Source: Bradyrhizobium sp. NAS80.1 (GTDB taxonomy: Bacteria; Pseudomonadota; Alphaproteobacteria; Rhizobiales; Xanthobacteraceae). Taken from it: DNA of 58,764 nucleotides. Every line of letters starts with the position of its first letter. Within the stretch, counting starts at the first letter, position 1. Shown in pieces: positions 17,784 through 25,964 of the stretch. The notes under the pieces were generated by a model. The model was not told the DNA's origin. It did not search any database and worked only from the letters and a program-made list of their open reading frames with translations. A program made the position numbers and the translations under genes. The stretch spans positions 1-58,764 of the forward strand of contig NZ_LGHL01000043.1 of assembly GCF_001908205.1 (NCBI RefSeq), given 5' to 3'.

Positions 17784-18227
17784 GTGCCGCACATCGTAAA
17801 AAGCACGATTCTGGACGCGCCGACCGATGTGGCGTGGTCGATGCTGCGCGATTTCAACGGGCACGACCGCTGGCATCCCGCGGTTGCGACTTCATCGATC
17901 GAGCGCGCGCATTCCTCGGACAAGATCGGATGCATCAGGCGGTTCAAGCTGAAGGACGGCTCAGAGCTGCGCGAACAATTGCTGGCGCTGTCCGACCTCG
18001 AACAGAGCTTTAGCTATTGCCTCCTCGATACCCCGATCCCGATGTTCAACTACGTCGCCCATGTCCGCCTGCTGCCCGTGACCGACGGCGACCGTACCTT
18101 CTGGCACTGGGAGTCGCGCTTCACGACGAAGCCCGAGGACCGGGACCGCATTACCCACATGGTCGCGGAAGATATCTATCAGGCCGGGTTCGACGCAATC
18201 CGCCGGCATCTAAAGGAGGCCGCTTAA
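17784..18227 (+). CDS. SRPBCC-family protein, second of two tandem paralogues
   Basis: This 147-residue protein shares the pattern of its upstream neighbour: a VxSTxxxAxxxxxWxxxRDFNG start, WHPAVATSSIE, DKIGCIRRFKLKDGSELREQ, and a LLPVTDGDRTFWHWESRF strand. It is a tandem duplicate that has diverged. The pair may form a heterodimer or bind two successive intermediates. The next gene starts 3 bp later, so it is in the same transcription unit. No signal peptide. Confidence 0.85.
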   Translation: MPHIVKSTILDAPTDVAWSMLRDFNGHDRWHPAVATSSIERAHSSDKIGCIRRFKLKDGSELREQLLALSDLEQSFSYCLLDTPIPMFNYVAHVRLLPVTDGDRTFWHWESRFTTKPEDRDRITHMVAEDIYQAGFDAIRRHLKEAA

Positions 18228-18230
18228 GCC

Positions 18231-19049
18231 ATGGCCGTGACGGTAAAGACCTTTGCAAGCGCCAGCGAGGCTGCTGGGGCGCTGTCCTCGGACCGCAGCG
18301 CGCGCTATCTCGGCGGCGGCACGCTGGTGATGCGGGCGCTGAACGAGGGCGATGTCTCGATCTCGACCGTGGTCCGCGCCAGCGACCAGGCGCTAACCCG
18401 GATCGACGCATCCGGGCCGCGCATTACCCTCGGAGCCGGCGTCACCTTCGCGCGCGTCCTCGCCGAACGTGAGCTCGGCTTCCTGCACGCCCCTGCCCGC
18501 TCGATCGGCGGCCCTGCGGTGCGCAACATGGGCACCGTCGGCGGCAATCTCTTCGCCCAGAGTCCTTATGGTGATTTCACCGTCGCGCTGCTCGCCCTCG
18601 ATGCCACCGTGGCCGTGCAGGGCAGCTTCGGCTCGCGGGACATCCCGATCGAGGAGTTCTTGCAGGCACGTGAACGGCAGACCGGAACACTGGTGCTGTC
18701 AGTCTCCTGCACCCGGCCGACGAGCACGGAGGCGTTCCGCTATCGCAAGATCGCGCGCATCAAGCCGAAGGGCGGCTCGGTCATCACGCTTGCGGCACAT
18801 CTGCCGATCAGCGGTGACCGGATTGCCGGCGCCCGCATCGCGCTGGGCTCGATGGCGCCGACGCAGATCCGTGCCCGCGCCGCCGAGCGCGCGCTCGAGG
18901 GCCGCTCGCTGGATGCTGCGACCATCGCGGCTGCCGCATCCGCAGCGACCGAAGGAACGTCACCATACGACAACGCGCTCGGCAGCGCCTGGTATCGCCG
19001 CGAGATCGTCGGCGTGCATCTGCGCCGTCTGTTGTCCGGGCAAGAATAG
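18231..19049 (+). CDS. FAD-binding (medium) subunit of a molybdenum hydroxylase
   Basis: This 272-residue protein is the FAD subunit of the CoxM / xanthine-dehydrogenase-medium family. It starts with the PCMH-type FAD domain (RYLGGGTLVMRALNEGDVS, then PARSIGGPAVRNMGTVGGNL with the TVGGN contact), and the C-terminal CO_deh_flav_C region contains RIALGSMAPTQIRARAAERA. It transfers electrons from the 2Fe-2S subunit, encoded next, to an external acceptor. The gene order M-S-L with MoxR and VWA genes behind matches cox-type clusters. The acceptor is unknown. Confidence 0.9.
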   Translation: MAVTVKTFASASEAAGALSSDRSARYLGGGTLVMRALNEGDVSISTVVRASDQALTRIDASGPRITLGAGVTFARVLAERELGFLHAPARSIGGPAVRNMGTVGGNLFAQSPYGDFTVALLALDATVAVQGSFGSRDIPIEEFLQARERQTGTLVLSVSCTRPTSTEAFRYRKIARIKPKGGSVITLAAHLPISGDRIAGARIALGSMAPTQIRARAAERALEGRSLDAATIAAAASAATEGTSPYDNALGSAWYRREIVGVHLRRLLSGQE

Positions 19050-19066
19050 ATCGGGAATAGACCGTC

Positions 19067-19543
19067 ATGTCCAAGATACCCCTGCAATTTCGTCACAACG
19101 GCCGCGACGTCGCGATCTTCGTCGACGGTGGTACCAATCTCCTGGTCGCGCTGCGTGAGCTGATCGGCGACATGACGCCCAAATTCGGCTGCGGCCAGGG
19201 CGGCTGCGGCACCTGCAGCGTTCTGATCGATGGCGAGCTTCACCTGTCCTGCCTGACGCTGGCCGAGACGGTCACAGGCCGCTCCATCGAGACGCTCGAC
19301 GGCATGAAGCAGGGCCCGAACCTGCACCCGCTCCAGCGCGCCTTCGCCGACAATTTTGCCGCCCAGTGCGGCTATTGCACGCCGGGCATGCTGATGGCCG
19401 CAAAAGCTCTGCTCGACCGCAACCCCTCACCCAGCCGCGACGAGGTCATTGAGGCGATCTCCGGCAACATCTGCCGCTGCACCGGCTATGAGCCGATCAT
19501 CAATGCCATCCTGGCCGTCGCAGGCGGCCGGGCCAGCGCCTGA
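19067..19543 (+). CDS. 2Fe-2S (small) subunit of a molybdenum hydroxylase
   Basis: This 158-residue protein carries two [2Fe-2S] clusters. The N-terminal plant-ferredoxin-like domain has FGCGQGGCGTCSVLIDGELH with a further Cys in LSCLTL. The C-terminal four-helix domain has AAQCGYCTPGM and GNICRCTGYEPI. It passes electrons from the Mo site to the FAD subunit. The length fits CoxS/XdhC-type small subunits. It is located between the FAD subunit (17 bp upstream) and the Mo subunit (11 bp downstream). Confidence 0.93.
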   Translation: MSKIPLQFRHNGRDVAIFVDGGTNLLVALRELIGDMTPKFGCGQGGCGTCSVLIDGELHLSCLTLAETVTGRSIETLDGMKQGPNLHPLQRAFADNFAAQCGYCTPGMLMAAKALLDRNPSPSRDEVIEAISGNICRCTGYEPIINAILAVAGGRASA

Positions 19544-19554
19544 GGGACGCCACC

Positions 19555-21147
19555 ATGCTGGAACTGCGCAAGGATATTTTTGCCGACGAGCGCGACGACA
19601 ATCTGAAGGAGATCGGCAAGGGCACCCAGCGCCAGGACATGCTCGGGCATGTCACGGGCACATCGAGCTATTTCAATGACCACAAGCTTCAGGGCATGCT
19701 GCACCTGAAAGTCGTGCGCTCGACGCAGGCCCATGCACGGCTGCGCCATATCGACACTACGGAGGCCGAGCGCTCGGCCGGCGTGCGACGGATCATTCGC
19801 GGTGCCGACGTGCCGCGCAACCTCAACACGCTGCTCAGCCTGATCAATTTCGGCAAGGACGACGAGCCGTCACTGGCGGTCGACAAGGTCCGCTACAAGG
19901 GCGAGCCGATCGTCGCCATCGTCGCCGACAGCGAGCGCGAAGCATTCGAGGCGGTCGCAAAGGTCAGGATCGACTACGAGCCGCTGCCGGCCGTGTTCGA
20001 CGTCGAGGATGCGCTCAAGCCCGGCGCGCCCGTGGTCAACGAGACCTACCCCAAGAACACCTTTACCTATCACGAGGTTTACGACCACCAGAAGCTGCGT
20101 TTCGGCGATGCCGATGCGGCGCTGGCCACGGCCGATCACGTACTCGAACAGCGCTACCAGATGTCGCCGATCGAGCACGCGCCGACCGAGACCAACGGTG
20201 CGATAGCGGCGCCCGACACCAATGGCCGCTATGTAGTCTACACCTCGACGCAGGCACTGTTCTTCTCGGTCGACACCTGCGCAAAGATTTTGGACGTGCC
20301 CTCCAATACCTTCCACTTCATCGGCGGCACGGTCGGTGGCGGCTTTGGCGGCAAGGTCGACACGCTGACCGAGCCGCTTGCAATCCTCGGCGCGATGCTG
20401 ACGGGGCGTCCCGTCCGCTACGTGTTCGGGCGCGAGGAGGAGATGCAATACGGCCCGCCGCGCGGCGCCGAGCGAATCTACATCAAGGACGGCGTGATGC
20501 GCGACGGCCGCGTCGTCGCGCGAAAGATCCGCGCCTATTTCGACAGCGGCGCCTATACAAGGCTGTCCAGCTACGCCGCCGTGAAATGTGCCGCGCATTT
20601 GCCGGGCCCCTACACCATCCCGAACGTCTATGGCGATGTCTATTGCGTCTTCACCAACCGCACGCCGGCCACCGCCATGCGCGGCTTCGGTGTCACTGCG
20701 ATGGACTTTGCCATCGAGTGCCAGATGGACAAGCTGGCGCATCTCGTGGGCATGGACCCGATGGAGTTCCGCATTCTGAACGCCTATCGCGACGGCGACA
20801 TGAAGGCGCACCGGCGCGAGGCCAAGAACACGGCGCTGATCGAATGCGTCCAGGTCGCGGCCGAGAAGGCGAAATGGCCGATTCGTGACGAGTTCAAGCG
20901 GGCATCCTCGCGCAAGGATGGTGGCGGCAGCCGTGCAGTGATCCCTCCGACACCGACGGATTCGCGCACTCGGCCGGCGGCACCGGCTCAGCAGCGCACC
21001 AGCTATGACCGGCTCCCGCCCACCGTCACCCGCGAATCGCCGCGCGAGCCACCACCGCCGGCCCCTCCGCCGCCCTCGCCGCGGCCACCCGCGCCTTCGC
21101 ATGGCGCGACCCGTTTCTCCTCCGTCTTCGGCACCAGGAGGCGCTAG
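19555..21147 (+). CDS. Molybdenum-hydroxylase large subunit, N-terminal half (split gene)
   Basis: Residues 1-460 match the first half of xanthine-dehydrogenase/CoxL large subunits: a hammerhead domain with GKGTQRQDMLGHVTGTSSYF, the Moco-contacting FIGGTVGGGFGGKVD at about 255-269, and TPATAMRGFGVTAMD at about 370-384. From about residue 460 a Ser/Pro/Arg-rich tail without family similarity replaces the usual linker, and the frame ends in TAG at 21145-21147. The next gene, which encodes the remaining half, begins at the very next base and in the same frame. So the catalytic subunit is made as two chains, unless the TAG is read through. The substrate is not determined by these motifs. Confidence 0.88.
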   Translation: MLELRKDIFADERDDNLKEIGKGTQRQDMLGHVTGTSSYFNDHKLQGMLHLKVVRSTQAHARLRHIDTTEAERSAGVRRIIRGADVPRNLNTLLSLINFGKDDEPSLAVDKVRYKGEPIVAIVADSEREAFEAVAKVRIDYEPLPAVFDVEDALKPGAPVVNETYPKNTFTYHEVYDHQKLRFGDADAALATADHVLEQRYQMSPIEHAPTETNGAIAAPDTNGRYVVYTSTQALFFSVDTCAKILDVPSNTFHFIGGTVGGGFGGKVDTLTEPLAILGAMLTGRPVRYVFGREEEMQYGPPRGAERIYIKDGVMRDGRVVARKIRAYFDSGAYTRLSSYAAVKCAAHLPGPYTIPNVYGDVYCVFTNRTPATAMRGFGVTAMDFAIECQMDKLAHLVGMDPMEFRILNAYRDGDMKAHRREAKNTALIECVQVAAEKAKWPIRDEFKRASSRKDGGGSRAVIPPTPTDSRTRPAAPAQQRTSYDRLPPTVTRESPREPPPPAPPPPSPRPPAPSHGATRFSSVFGTRRR

Positions 21148-22170
21148 ATGACCCGGCATCGCGGACGCGGCATCGCGTCGATCAACTATCCCATCGGCAT
21201 GAATCTCGGCGGAGACCCCAGCCAGGCGCTGGTGCATTCCAACCCGAGCGGCAAGTTCACGGTAGCCCTGTCGTCGATCGACCTCGGCCAGGGCATGAAG
21301 TCGGTCACGCGGCAGATCTGCGCGGAGACGCTGGGCGTACCGGTCGAGGACGTCTATGTCGACACTGCGGACTCCGACACCGGCCCGCACTGCATGGGTT
21401 CGTTCGCCTCGCGTGGCACCCATCGTGTCGGCAACGCCGTGATGGCGGCGGCCCGGGAGGCGCGCGGCGTGATGATGGAGGCGGCCGCCGAGGAGCTGGA
21501 GGTCAACGCCGCCGACCTCGAGACCGACGGGGGCGGCAACATCCACGTCAAGGGCGCCCCGCACCGCTCGATCTCGACCAAGGACGTCGCGATCGCCGCG
21601 CAGTTCAAGCAGGGCAAGACGATCTCGGGCCGGGGCATCTTTCTGGTGCCGCTCTCGGATGTCGACCCGGAGACCGGCGAGATGTCGCCCGCGACCTGCT
21701 ACGCCCATGCCTGCCTCGTCGCCGAGGTCGATGTCGATGACGAGACCGGCGAGGTCGCGATGGTGCGGATGGACTCGGCCTACGAGCTCGGCCGCGCGCT
21801 CAATCCGCGCCTGGTCGAGCAGCAGCTCGTTGGCGGGGCCTGGATGGGCGTCAGCCACGCGCTGTATGAAACACCCGAGCCGTACTATCCCGACCCCATT
21901 CACGGCCCGCGCGACTTCGTCGAATATCTGATGCCCGGCCCGGGCGACATCTGTCCCCATGACATCGCAGTGCTGGAACGCCCTGCCCCTGACGGGCCCT
22001 TCGGCGCCAAGGGCCCCGGCGAGATGTGCGCGAACCCGGTGCTGCCGGCCGTGGCCAATGCGATCTTCAACGCAGTCGGCGTGCGCATCGACGATTTGCC
22101 AATTACCCCGGAAAAAGTGCTGCGTGCGATCAAAGCCCAGGGCGGCGCGCGGCCACAGCCGCGGCGATAG
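21148..22170 (+). CDS. Molybdenum-hydroxylase large subunit, C-terminal half (split gene)
   Basis: This 340-residue chain provides the second Moco-binding part of the large subunit: VALSSIDLGQGMKSVTRQIC, SDTGPHCMGSFASRGTHRVG, and near the end GAKGPGEMCANPVLPAVANA. The last carries the conserved GxKGxGE, whose Glu is the catalytic base in this family. An AGGAGG ribosome-binding site 7 bases before the ATG at 21148 supports independent translation. It directly abuts the stop of the N-terminal half. Both halves together have the length of a normal large subunit, plus the Pro-rich tail, and no essential motif seems missing. Confidence 0.88.
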   Translation: MTRHRGRGIASINYPIGMNLGGDPSQALVHSNPSGKFTVALSSIDLGQGMKSVTRQICAETLGVPVEDVYVDTADSDTGPHCMGSFASRGTHRVGNAVMAAAREARGVMMEAAAEELEVNAADLETDGGGNIHVKGAPHRSISTKDVAIAAQFKQGKTISGRGIFLVPLSDVDPETGEMSPATCYAHACLVAEVDVDDETGEVAMVRMDSAYELGRALNPRLVEQQLVGGAWMGVSHALYETPEPYYPDPIHGPRDFVEYLMPGPGDICPHDIAVLERPAPDGPFGAKGPGEMCANPVLPAVANAIFNAVGVRIDDLPITPEKVLRAIKAQGGARPQPRR

Positions 22171-22182
22171 AGGTCTTCGTGC

Positions 22183-23064
22183 ATGGCGGTCCGCAACAAC
22201 ATCGTCGGCATCGACAGCCCGGAGGCGCTGGAGAAGGCGCTGCGCGCGGCCTATTACCTCGCCGACGAGGGCCTTGCGACCGCTGCCTATCTCGGCCTCG
22301 CGCTCGGCAAGCCGCTGCTGCTGGAGGGCGCACCGGGGGTCGGCAAGACGGAAGCTGCAAAGGCCATCGCCGCCGTGCTCGGCCGCCGGCTGATCCGCCT
22401 GCAATGCTACGAGGGCATCGACGCCTCCGCTGCGCTCTATGAGTGGAACTATCCGCGCCAGATGCTCGCGATCCGCCAGGCCGGGGACGAGAGCATCGAT
22501 ATCTATGGCGAGACGTTCTTGATCGAGCGGCCGATGCTGGCGGCGCTGCGCGCACCGGACTCGACCGTACTGCTGATCGACGAAATCGACCGCGCCGACC
22601 AGGAGTTCGAGGCCTTCCTGCTCGAATTCCTCTCCGACTTTCAGATCTCGATCCCCGAGCGCGGCACGGTGCGCGCCACTGAGCGGCCCGTCGTCGTGCT
22701 GACGTCGAACCGGACGCGCGACCTGCACGAGGCCTTGCGCCGCCGCTGCGTCTATCACTGGATCGACTATCCCACGGAAGATCGCGAAGCACGGATCGTG
22801 ATGCTGCGGGCCTCCAGCGTCGCCGAAGCGACTGCACGCGCGGTCGTCACAGCGGTTGGCAAGCTCCGTCGCGAGCCGCTCAGCAAGGCGCCCGGCATCG
22901 CGGAAGCCGTCGACTGGGCCGAAGCCGCTACGCTCCTGCACAAGGGCGGCGCACGCTGGCCTGACGCCTTCAGGCGCTCGATCGGCGTGGCGCTGAAAGA
23001 CGAGGAGGACCTGCACTTCATCTCGCCCCGGCTCGACGCGATGCTCGCGGAGGCGACCGCGTGA
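22183..23064 (+). CDS. MoxR-family AAA ATPase (CoxD-type maturation factor)
   Basis: This 293-residue AAA+ ATPase has Walker A GAPGVGKTE (near residue 48) and Walker B VLLIDEIDRAD, then an AAA-type sensor in RPVVVLTSNRTRDLHEALRR. In carbon monoxide dehydrogenase clusters CoxD of this family, together with the VWA protein CoxE, completes the metal centre of the Mo enzyme. The neighbouring VWA gene overlaps by 4 bp, matching that pairing. The likely role is post-translational sulfuration or assembly of the Mo site. CO dehydrogenase itself would need the AYXCSFR active-site loop, which I do not see in the large subunit. Confidence 0.88.
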   Translation: MAVRNNIVGIDSPEALEKALRAAYYLADEGLATAAYLGLALGKPLLLEGAPGVGKTEAAKAIAAVLGRRLIRLQCYEGIDASAALYEWNYPRQMLAIRQAGDESIDIYGETFLIERPMLAALRAPDSTVLLIDEIDRADQEFEAFLLEFLSDFQISIPERGTVRATERPVVVLTSNRTRDLHEALRRRCVYHWIDYPTEDREARIVMLRASSVAEATARAVVTAVGKLRREPLSKAPGIAEAVDWAEAATLLHKGGARWPDAFRRSIGVALKDEEDLHFISPRLDAMLAEATA

Positions 23065-24182
23065 GCACCGAGCCGCAGCTTCCGCGCGCCGCCCGCGTGT
23101 TCGTCTCCTTCGTCGCATTGCTGCGCGCCAACGGCTTTGCCGTCGCGCCGGAGCAGACCACCGCGTTCCTCACCGCGATCGAGCTGCTCGGCCCGCGTGA
23201 CCTCCGGGATATCAGGCAGGCGGCGCTGGCCACCCTCGCCCCGCCCCCCGAGCGCCGCGCAACCTTCGACCGCCTGTTCGATCTGCATTTCCGCGGCAGC
23301 GAGGCCATCGAGCAAACCAGCGACGGTGAGGACGACGAGACCGTCCGGCTTCAGGAAGAGGGCCGCGGCGACGAGGAGCCGCTGCTCTCGGACCAGGCCA
23401 ACGAATCCGGCCTGACTGCGACGCGTACCGAAGCGCTGGTCGAACGCCGCTTCGCGCAGCTCTCCACAACCGACGCGCTCCGCCGCCTGGCGCGCGAAGC
23501 GCCAAGGCGCCTGCCGAGACGGCGTGGCCATCGCCGCATGCGCACCCGTCGCGGGCCCTTCGCGGATCTTCGCCGCACCTTGCGCGACAGCGTCCGCAAC
23601 GACGGCGAGATCTTGCGGCTCGGCCACATGAAGCGGCGCCAGCGCCCGCGAAAGTTCCTGCTTCTGATCGACGTCTCCGGCTCGATGAAGAGCCGCACCG
23701 AGGAGAACATGAAGCTCGCCCATGCGCTGGTGCAGGCCGCGTCCAATGTCGAAGTCTTCACCTTCGGCACGCGGCTCACCCGTGTCACCCGCGCGTTGCG
23801 GCTGAAGCGTCGCGAGCAGGCGCTAAACGCGGCCGCCCATCTCGTTAGCGACTGGGACGGCGGCACCCGCATCGGAGATGCTCTGCAAGCCTTCCTCGCG
23901 GTGCCCCGCTTTGGCGGCTATGCGCGCGGAGCGGCCGTGGTCGTGGTCTCGGATGGGCTGGAGCGCGGCGAACCCGATGCATTGCGCGACGCGGCGGCAA
24001 AACTGTCGCGGCGGGCCTGGCGCTTGAGCTGGTTGACGCCGCTCGCGACAGGACCGGGTTTCCGTCCGCAGACCGAAGCCCTCATTGCGATCGCACGGTA
24101 TGTCGACGACCTCGTCGATGGCGGATCGAGCGCGTCGATCGTCGCGCATGTACTGGCGCTGGGACGGAGGAGAGTTGCGTGA
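23061..24182 (+). CDS. VWA-domain protein (CoxE-like)
   Basis: This 373-residue protein starts at a GTG that overlaps the MoxR stop. The N-terminal half is charged and Arg/Glu-rich. The C-terminal von Willebrand A domain has the MIDAS core LLIDVSGSMKS (about residue 203), a following threonine/aspartate segment around SDWDGGTRIGDALQAFL, and VVVVSDGLERG. This is the CoxE/DUF58-like partner of MoxR ATPases. The pair probably remodels the molybdenum hydroxylase to insert the sulfur ligand. The gene overlaps the following amidohydrolase by 4 bp, so it is cotranscribed. Confidence 0.88.
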   Translation: MSTEPQLPRAARVFVSFVALLRANGFAVAPEQTTAFLTAIELLGPRDLRDIRQAALATLAPPPERRATFDRLFDLHFRGSEAIEQTSDGEDDETVRLQEEGRGDEEPLLSDQANESGLTATRTEALVERRFAQLSTTDALRRLAREAPRRLPRRRGHRRMRTRRGPFADLRRTLRDSVRNDGEILRLGHMKRRQRPRKFLLLIDVSGSMKSRTEENMKLAHALVQAASNVEVFTFGTRLTRVTRALRLKRREQALNAAAHLVSDWDGGTRIGDALQAFLAVPRFGGYARGAAVVVVSDGLERGEPDALRDAAAKLSRRAWRLSWLTPLATGPGFRPQTEALIAIARYVDDLVDGGSSASIVAHVLALGRRRVA

Positions 24183-25063
24183 CCGAGATTGTCGACGGGC
24201 ATCATCATATCTGGCGGCAGGCTGACCTGCCCTGGCTGATCGGCCCCATGCAGCCCCGCATCTTTGGACCCTACGAGCCGATCCGGCGCGATTATCCCAT
24301 CCAGGAGTATCTCGACGACCTCAAGGGCACCGGCGTCACTCGCTCGGTCTATGTCCAAACCAACTGGGCCAACGACCGTTTCGAGGACGAGGCAGCCTGG
24401 GTGCAGAACACTGCCGATGAGCACGGCTGGCCGCACGCAATCGTCGGTTACGCCAATTTTGCCGTGGAGGACGTGCGCCCTCAGCTCGACCGCCTCAAGC
24501 GCTATCCGCTGGTGCGCGGCGTGCGGATGCAGCTGCACTGGCATGAGAATCCGCTCTACCGCTTTGCGGCCCGACCCGACCTCTGCATCGATCCTATGGT
24601 CCGCCGCAACATTGCGCGCCTTGCCGACTATGGCTGGAGCTTTGATCTCCAGGTATTCACGCCGCAAATGCCGGATGCAGCGCAGCTCGCCGAATCCTGT
24701 CCCAAGGTGACCTTGATCCTTCAGCATGCCGGCATGCTCGAAGATCTCTCGGCTGCGGGACGCGCGGCCTGGCGGGCCGCGATGGCCCGCCTCGCGGCCT
24801 GTCCGAACGTGGTCTCAAAGCTGTCCGGGCTTGGTACTTTTATTCACCGCAACGACCTCGCGCATATCGCCGCTGTGGTCACTGACACTGTCGCGATCTT
24901 CGGGGCCGAGCGCTGTCTATTCGGCTCCAATTTCCCGATCGAGAAGTTGTGGACCAGCTATCGCGAGCTCGTCGACGCGTTTCGCACGGCGACCGCGCCG
25001 ATGAGTGCAGAGCAACGGGACGCGATCTTCGGGGGCACCGCAAGACGCGTCTATCGGCTTTGA
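24179..25063 (+). CDS. Amidohydrolase-family (TIM-barrel) metal hydrolase
   Basis: This 294-residue protein has the amidohydrolase_2 layout: an N-terminal metal motif DGHHHIW, a conserved CRGVRMQ-like segment LVRGVRMQLHWH, HAGM in the middle, and the closing NFPIEKLW segment. Relatives are lactonases and decarboxylases acting on ring-opened aromatics and sugars (2-pyrone-4,6-dicarboxylate lactonase, L-fucono-lactonase type). It lies in the downstream hydrolytic part of the operon, starting with GTG over the previous stop. The specific substrate cannot be assigned. Confidence 0.85.
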   Translation: MTEIVDGHHHIWRQADLPWLIGPMQPRIFGPYEPIRRDYPIQEYLDDLKGTGVTRSVYVQTNWANDRFEDEAAWVQNTADEHGWPHAIVGYANFAVEDVRPQLDRLKRYPLVRGVRMQLHWHENPLYRFAARPDLCIDPMVRRNIARLADYGWSFDLQVFTPQMPDAAQLAESCPKVTLILQHAGMLEDLSAAGRAAWRAAMARLAACPNVVSKLSGLGTFIHRNDLAHIAAVVTDTVAIFGAERCLFGSNFPIEKLWTSYRELVDAFRTATAPMSAEQRDAIFGGTARRVYRL

Positions 25064-25094
25064 CAGACAAGAAACAAGACAGGGAGGGAAACGA

Positions 25095-25943
25095 ATGGCG
25101 CTGGAGATCAAGATCCTGGACTACGGCGATATCGAGCTGGAATCGAGCTTTCTGGTTCTCGGCCGCGACTGCGGCCGCACCCGCCGCGTCCTCACGCTCG
25201 GCTTTTTGATCCTCGGCGGCAAATATCCGGTCGTGGTCGATACCGGCTACCGCTCCAACCAGATCATGGAAACGCTGGGCATGCGCGGGTTGCAGTACCA
25301 CGAGAACATGATCGAGAACCAGCTCGCCCGCCACGGCGTGCGCATGGGCGACGTCCGCTTCGTCTGCCACACCCATCTGCATATCGACCACGCCGGCAAG
25401 GACGATCTGTTCCCGATGAACACGACGGTGGTCGTCAACCGCAAGGAGCTCGAATACTCCGTTTCAGGCCTGATGCACCCGCAATATCCGGCGCCGGACA
25501 TCAAGCACCTGATCGATCGCCTGCACACCAAGAGCGCGCTGCGCTTCCTTGACCTCGAGATTACGGGCCCGATCGAGTTGATGCCCGGAGTCTATTGCGA
25601 TGCCGCCAACGCCCACACCGAAGGGTCGATGAACATCATCGTCGAGACCGCCGACGGCATCGCGACCATCTGCGGCGACGTGATCTACGATTTCAATGAC
25701 CAGATCGTCACGCCCTTCAACGAGATCCACGACTGGGAACCTCGCACCACCGGCAATCACGGCACCTCCAAACGCGCCGAGAAGGCCTCGATCAAGAAGC
25801 TGCTCAGCAATTCGCGCTATCTGCTGCCGGTGCACGACCGCCCCGCCAAAATAGAAGGCGGCAATGTTGTCGGTCGGTTGCATGATCAGGTCCCTGGTCC
25901 AATCGTGCAGTCCCTGCCCGCGCGCAACTGGTTTCCGGCCTGA
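25095..25943 (+). CDS. Metallo-beta-lactamase-fold hydrolase (lactonase-like)
   Basis: This 282-residue protein has the MBL zinc motif HTHLHIDHAGKDD, a second Asp/His region around CGDVIYDF, and the late HDRPAK. The start at 25095 follows AGGGAGGGAAACGA, although the frame is open from 25005 over the end of the previous gene. The overall pattern resembles N-acyl-homoserine-lactone lactonase relatives, but family members hydrolyse many lactones and esters, so I do not claim quorum quenching. A lactone or ester of the operon's pathway is a natural candidate. Confidence 0.85.
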   Translation: MALEIKILDYGDIELESSFLVLGRDCGRTRRVLTLGFLILGGKYPVVVDTGYRSNQIMETLGMRGLQYHENMIENQLARHGVRMGDVRFVCHTHLHIDHAGKDDLFPMNTTVVVNRKELEYSVSGLMHPQYPAPDIKHLIDRLHTKSALRFLDLEITGPIELMPGVYCDAANAHTEGSMNIIVETADGIATICGDVIYDFNDQIVTPFNEIHDWEPRTTGNHGTSKRAEKASIKKLLSNSRYLLPVHDRPAKIEGGNVVGRLHDQVPGPIVQSLPARNWFPA

Positions 25944-25964
25944 GATGATCTTGGGGATCGACCG

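Noticed and set aside
19555..22170. CO dehydrogenase (CoxL) identity for the Mo subunit
   Set aside because: The AYXCSFR active-site loop of true CO dehydrogenase is not seen; the corresponding region reads ATAMRGFGV.
19870..23118. A 1082-codon open frame antisense to the Mo-hydroxylase genes
   Set aside because: Arg/Ala/Asp-rich composition and no domain. The sense strand has clear iron-sulfur, Mo and Walker motifs.
25095..25943. Quorum-quenching AHL lactonase
   Set aside because: The zinc motif is shared by many MBL-fold hydrolases and the neighbourhood is catabolic, so only a general label is justified.
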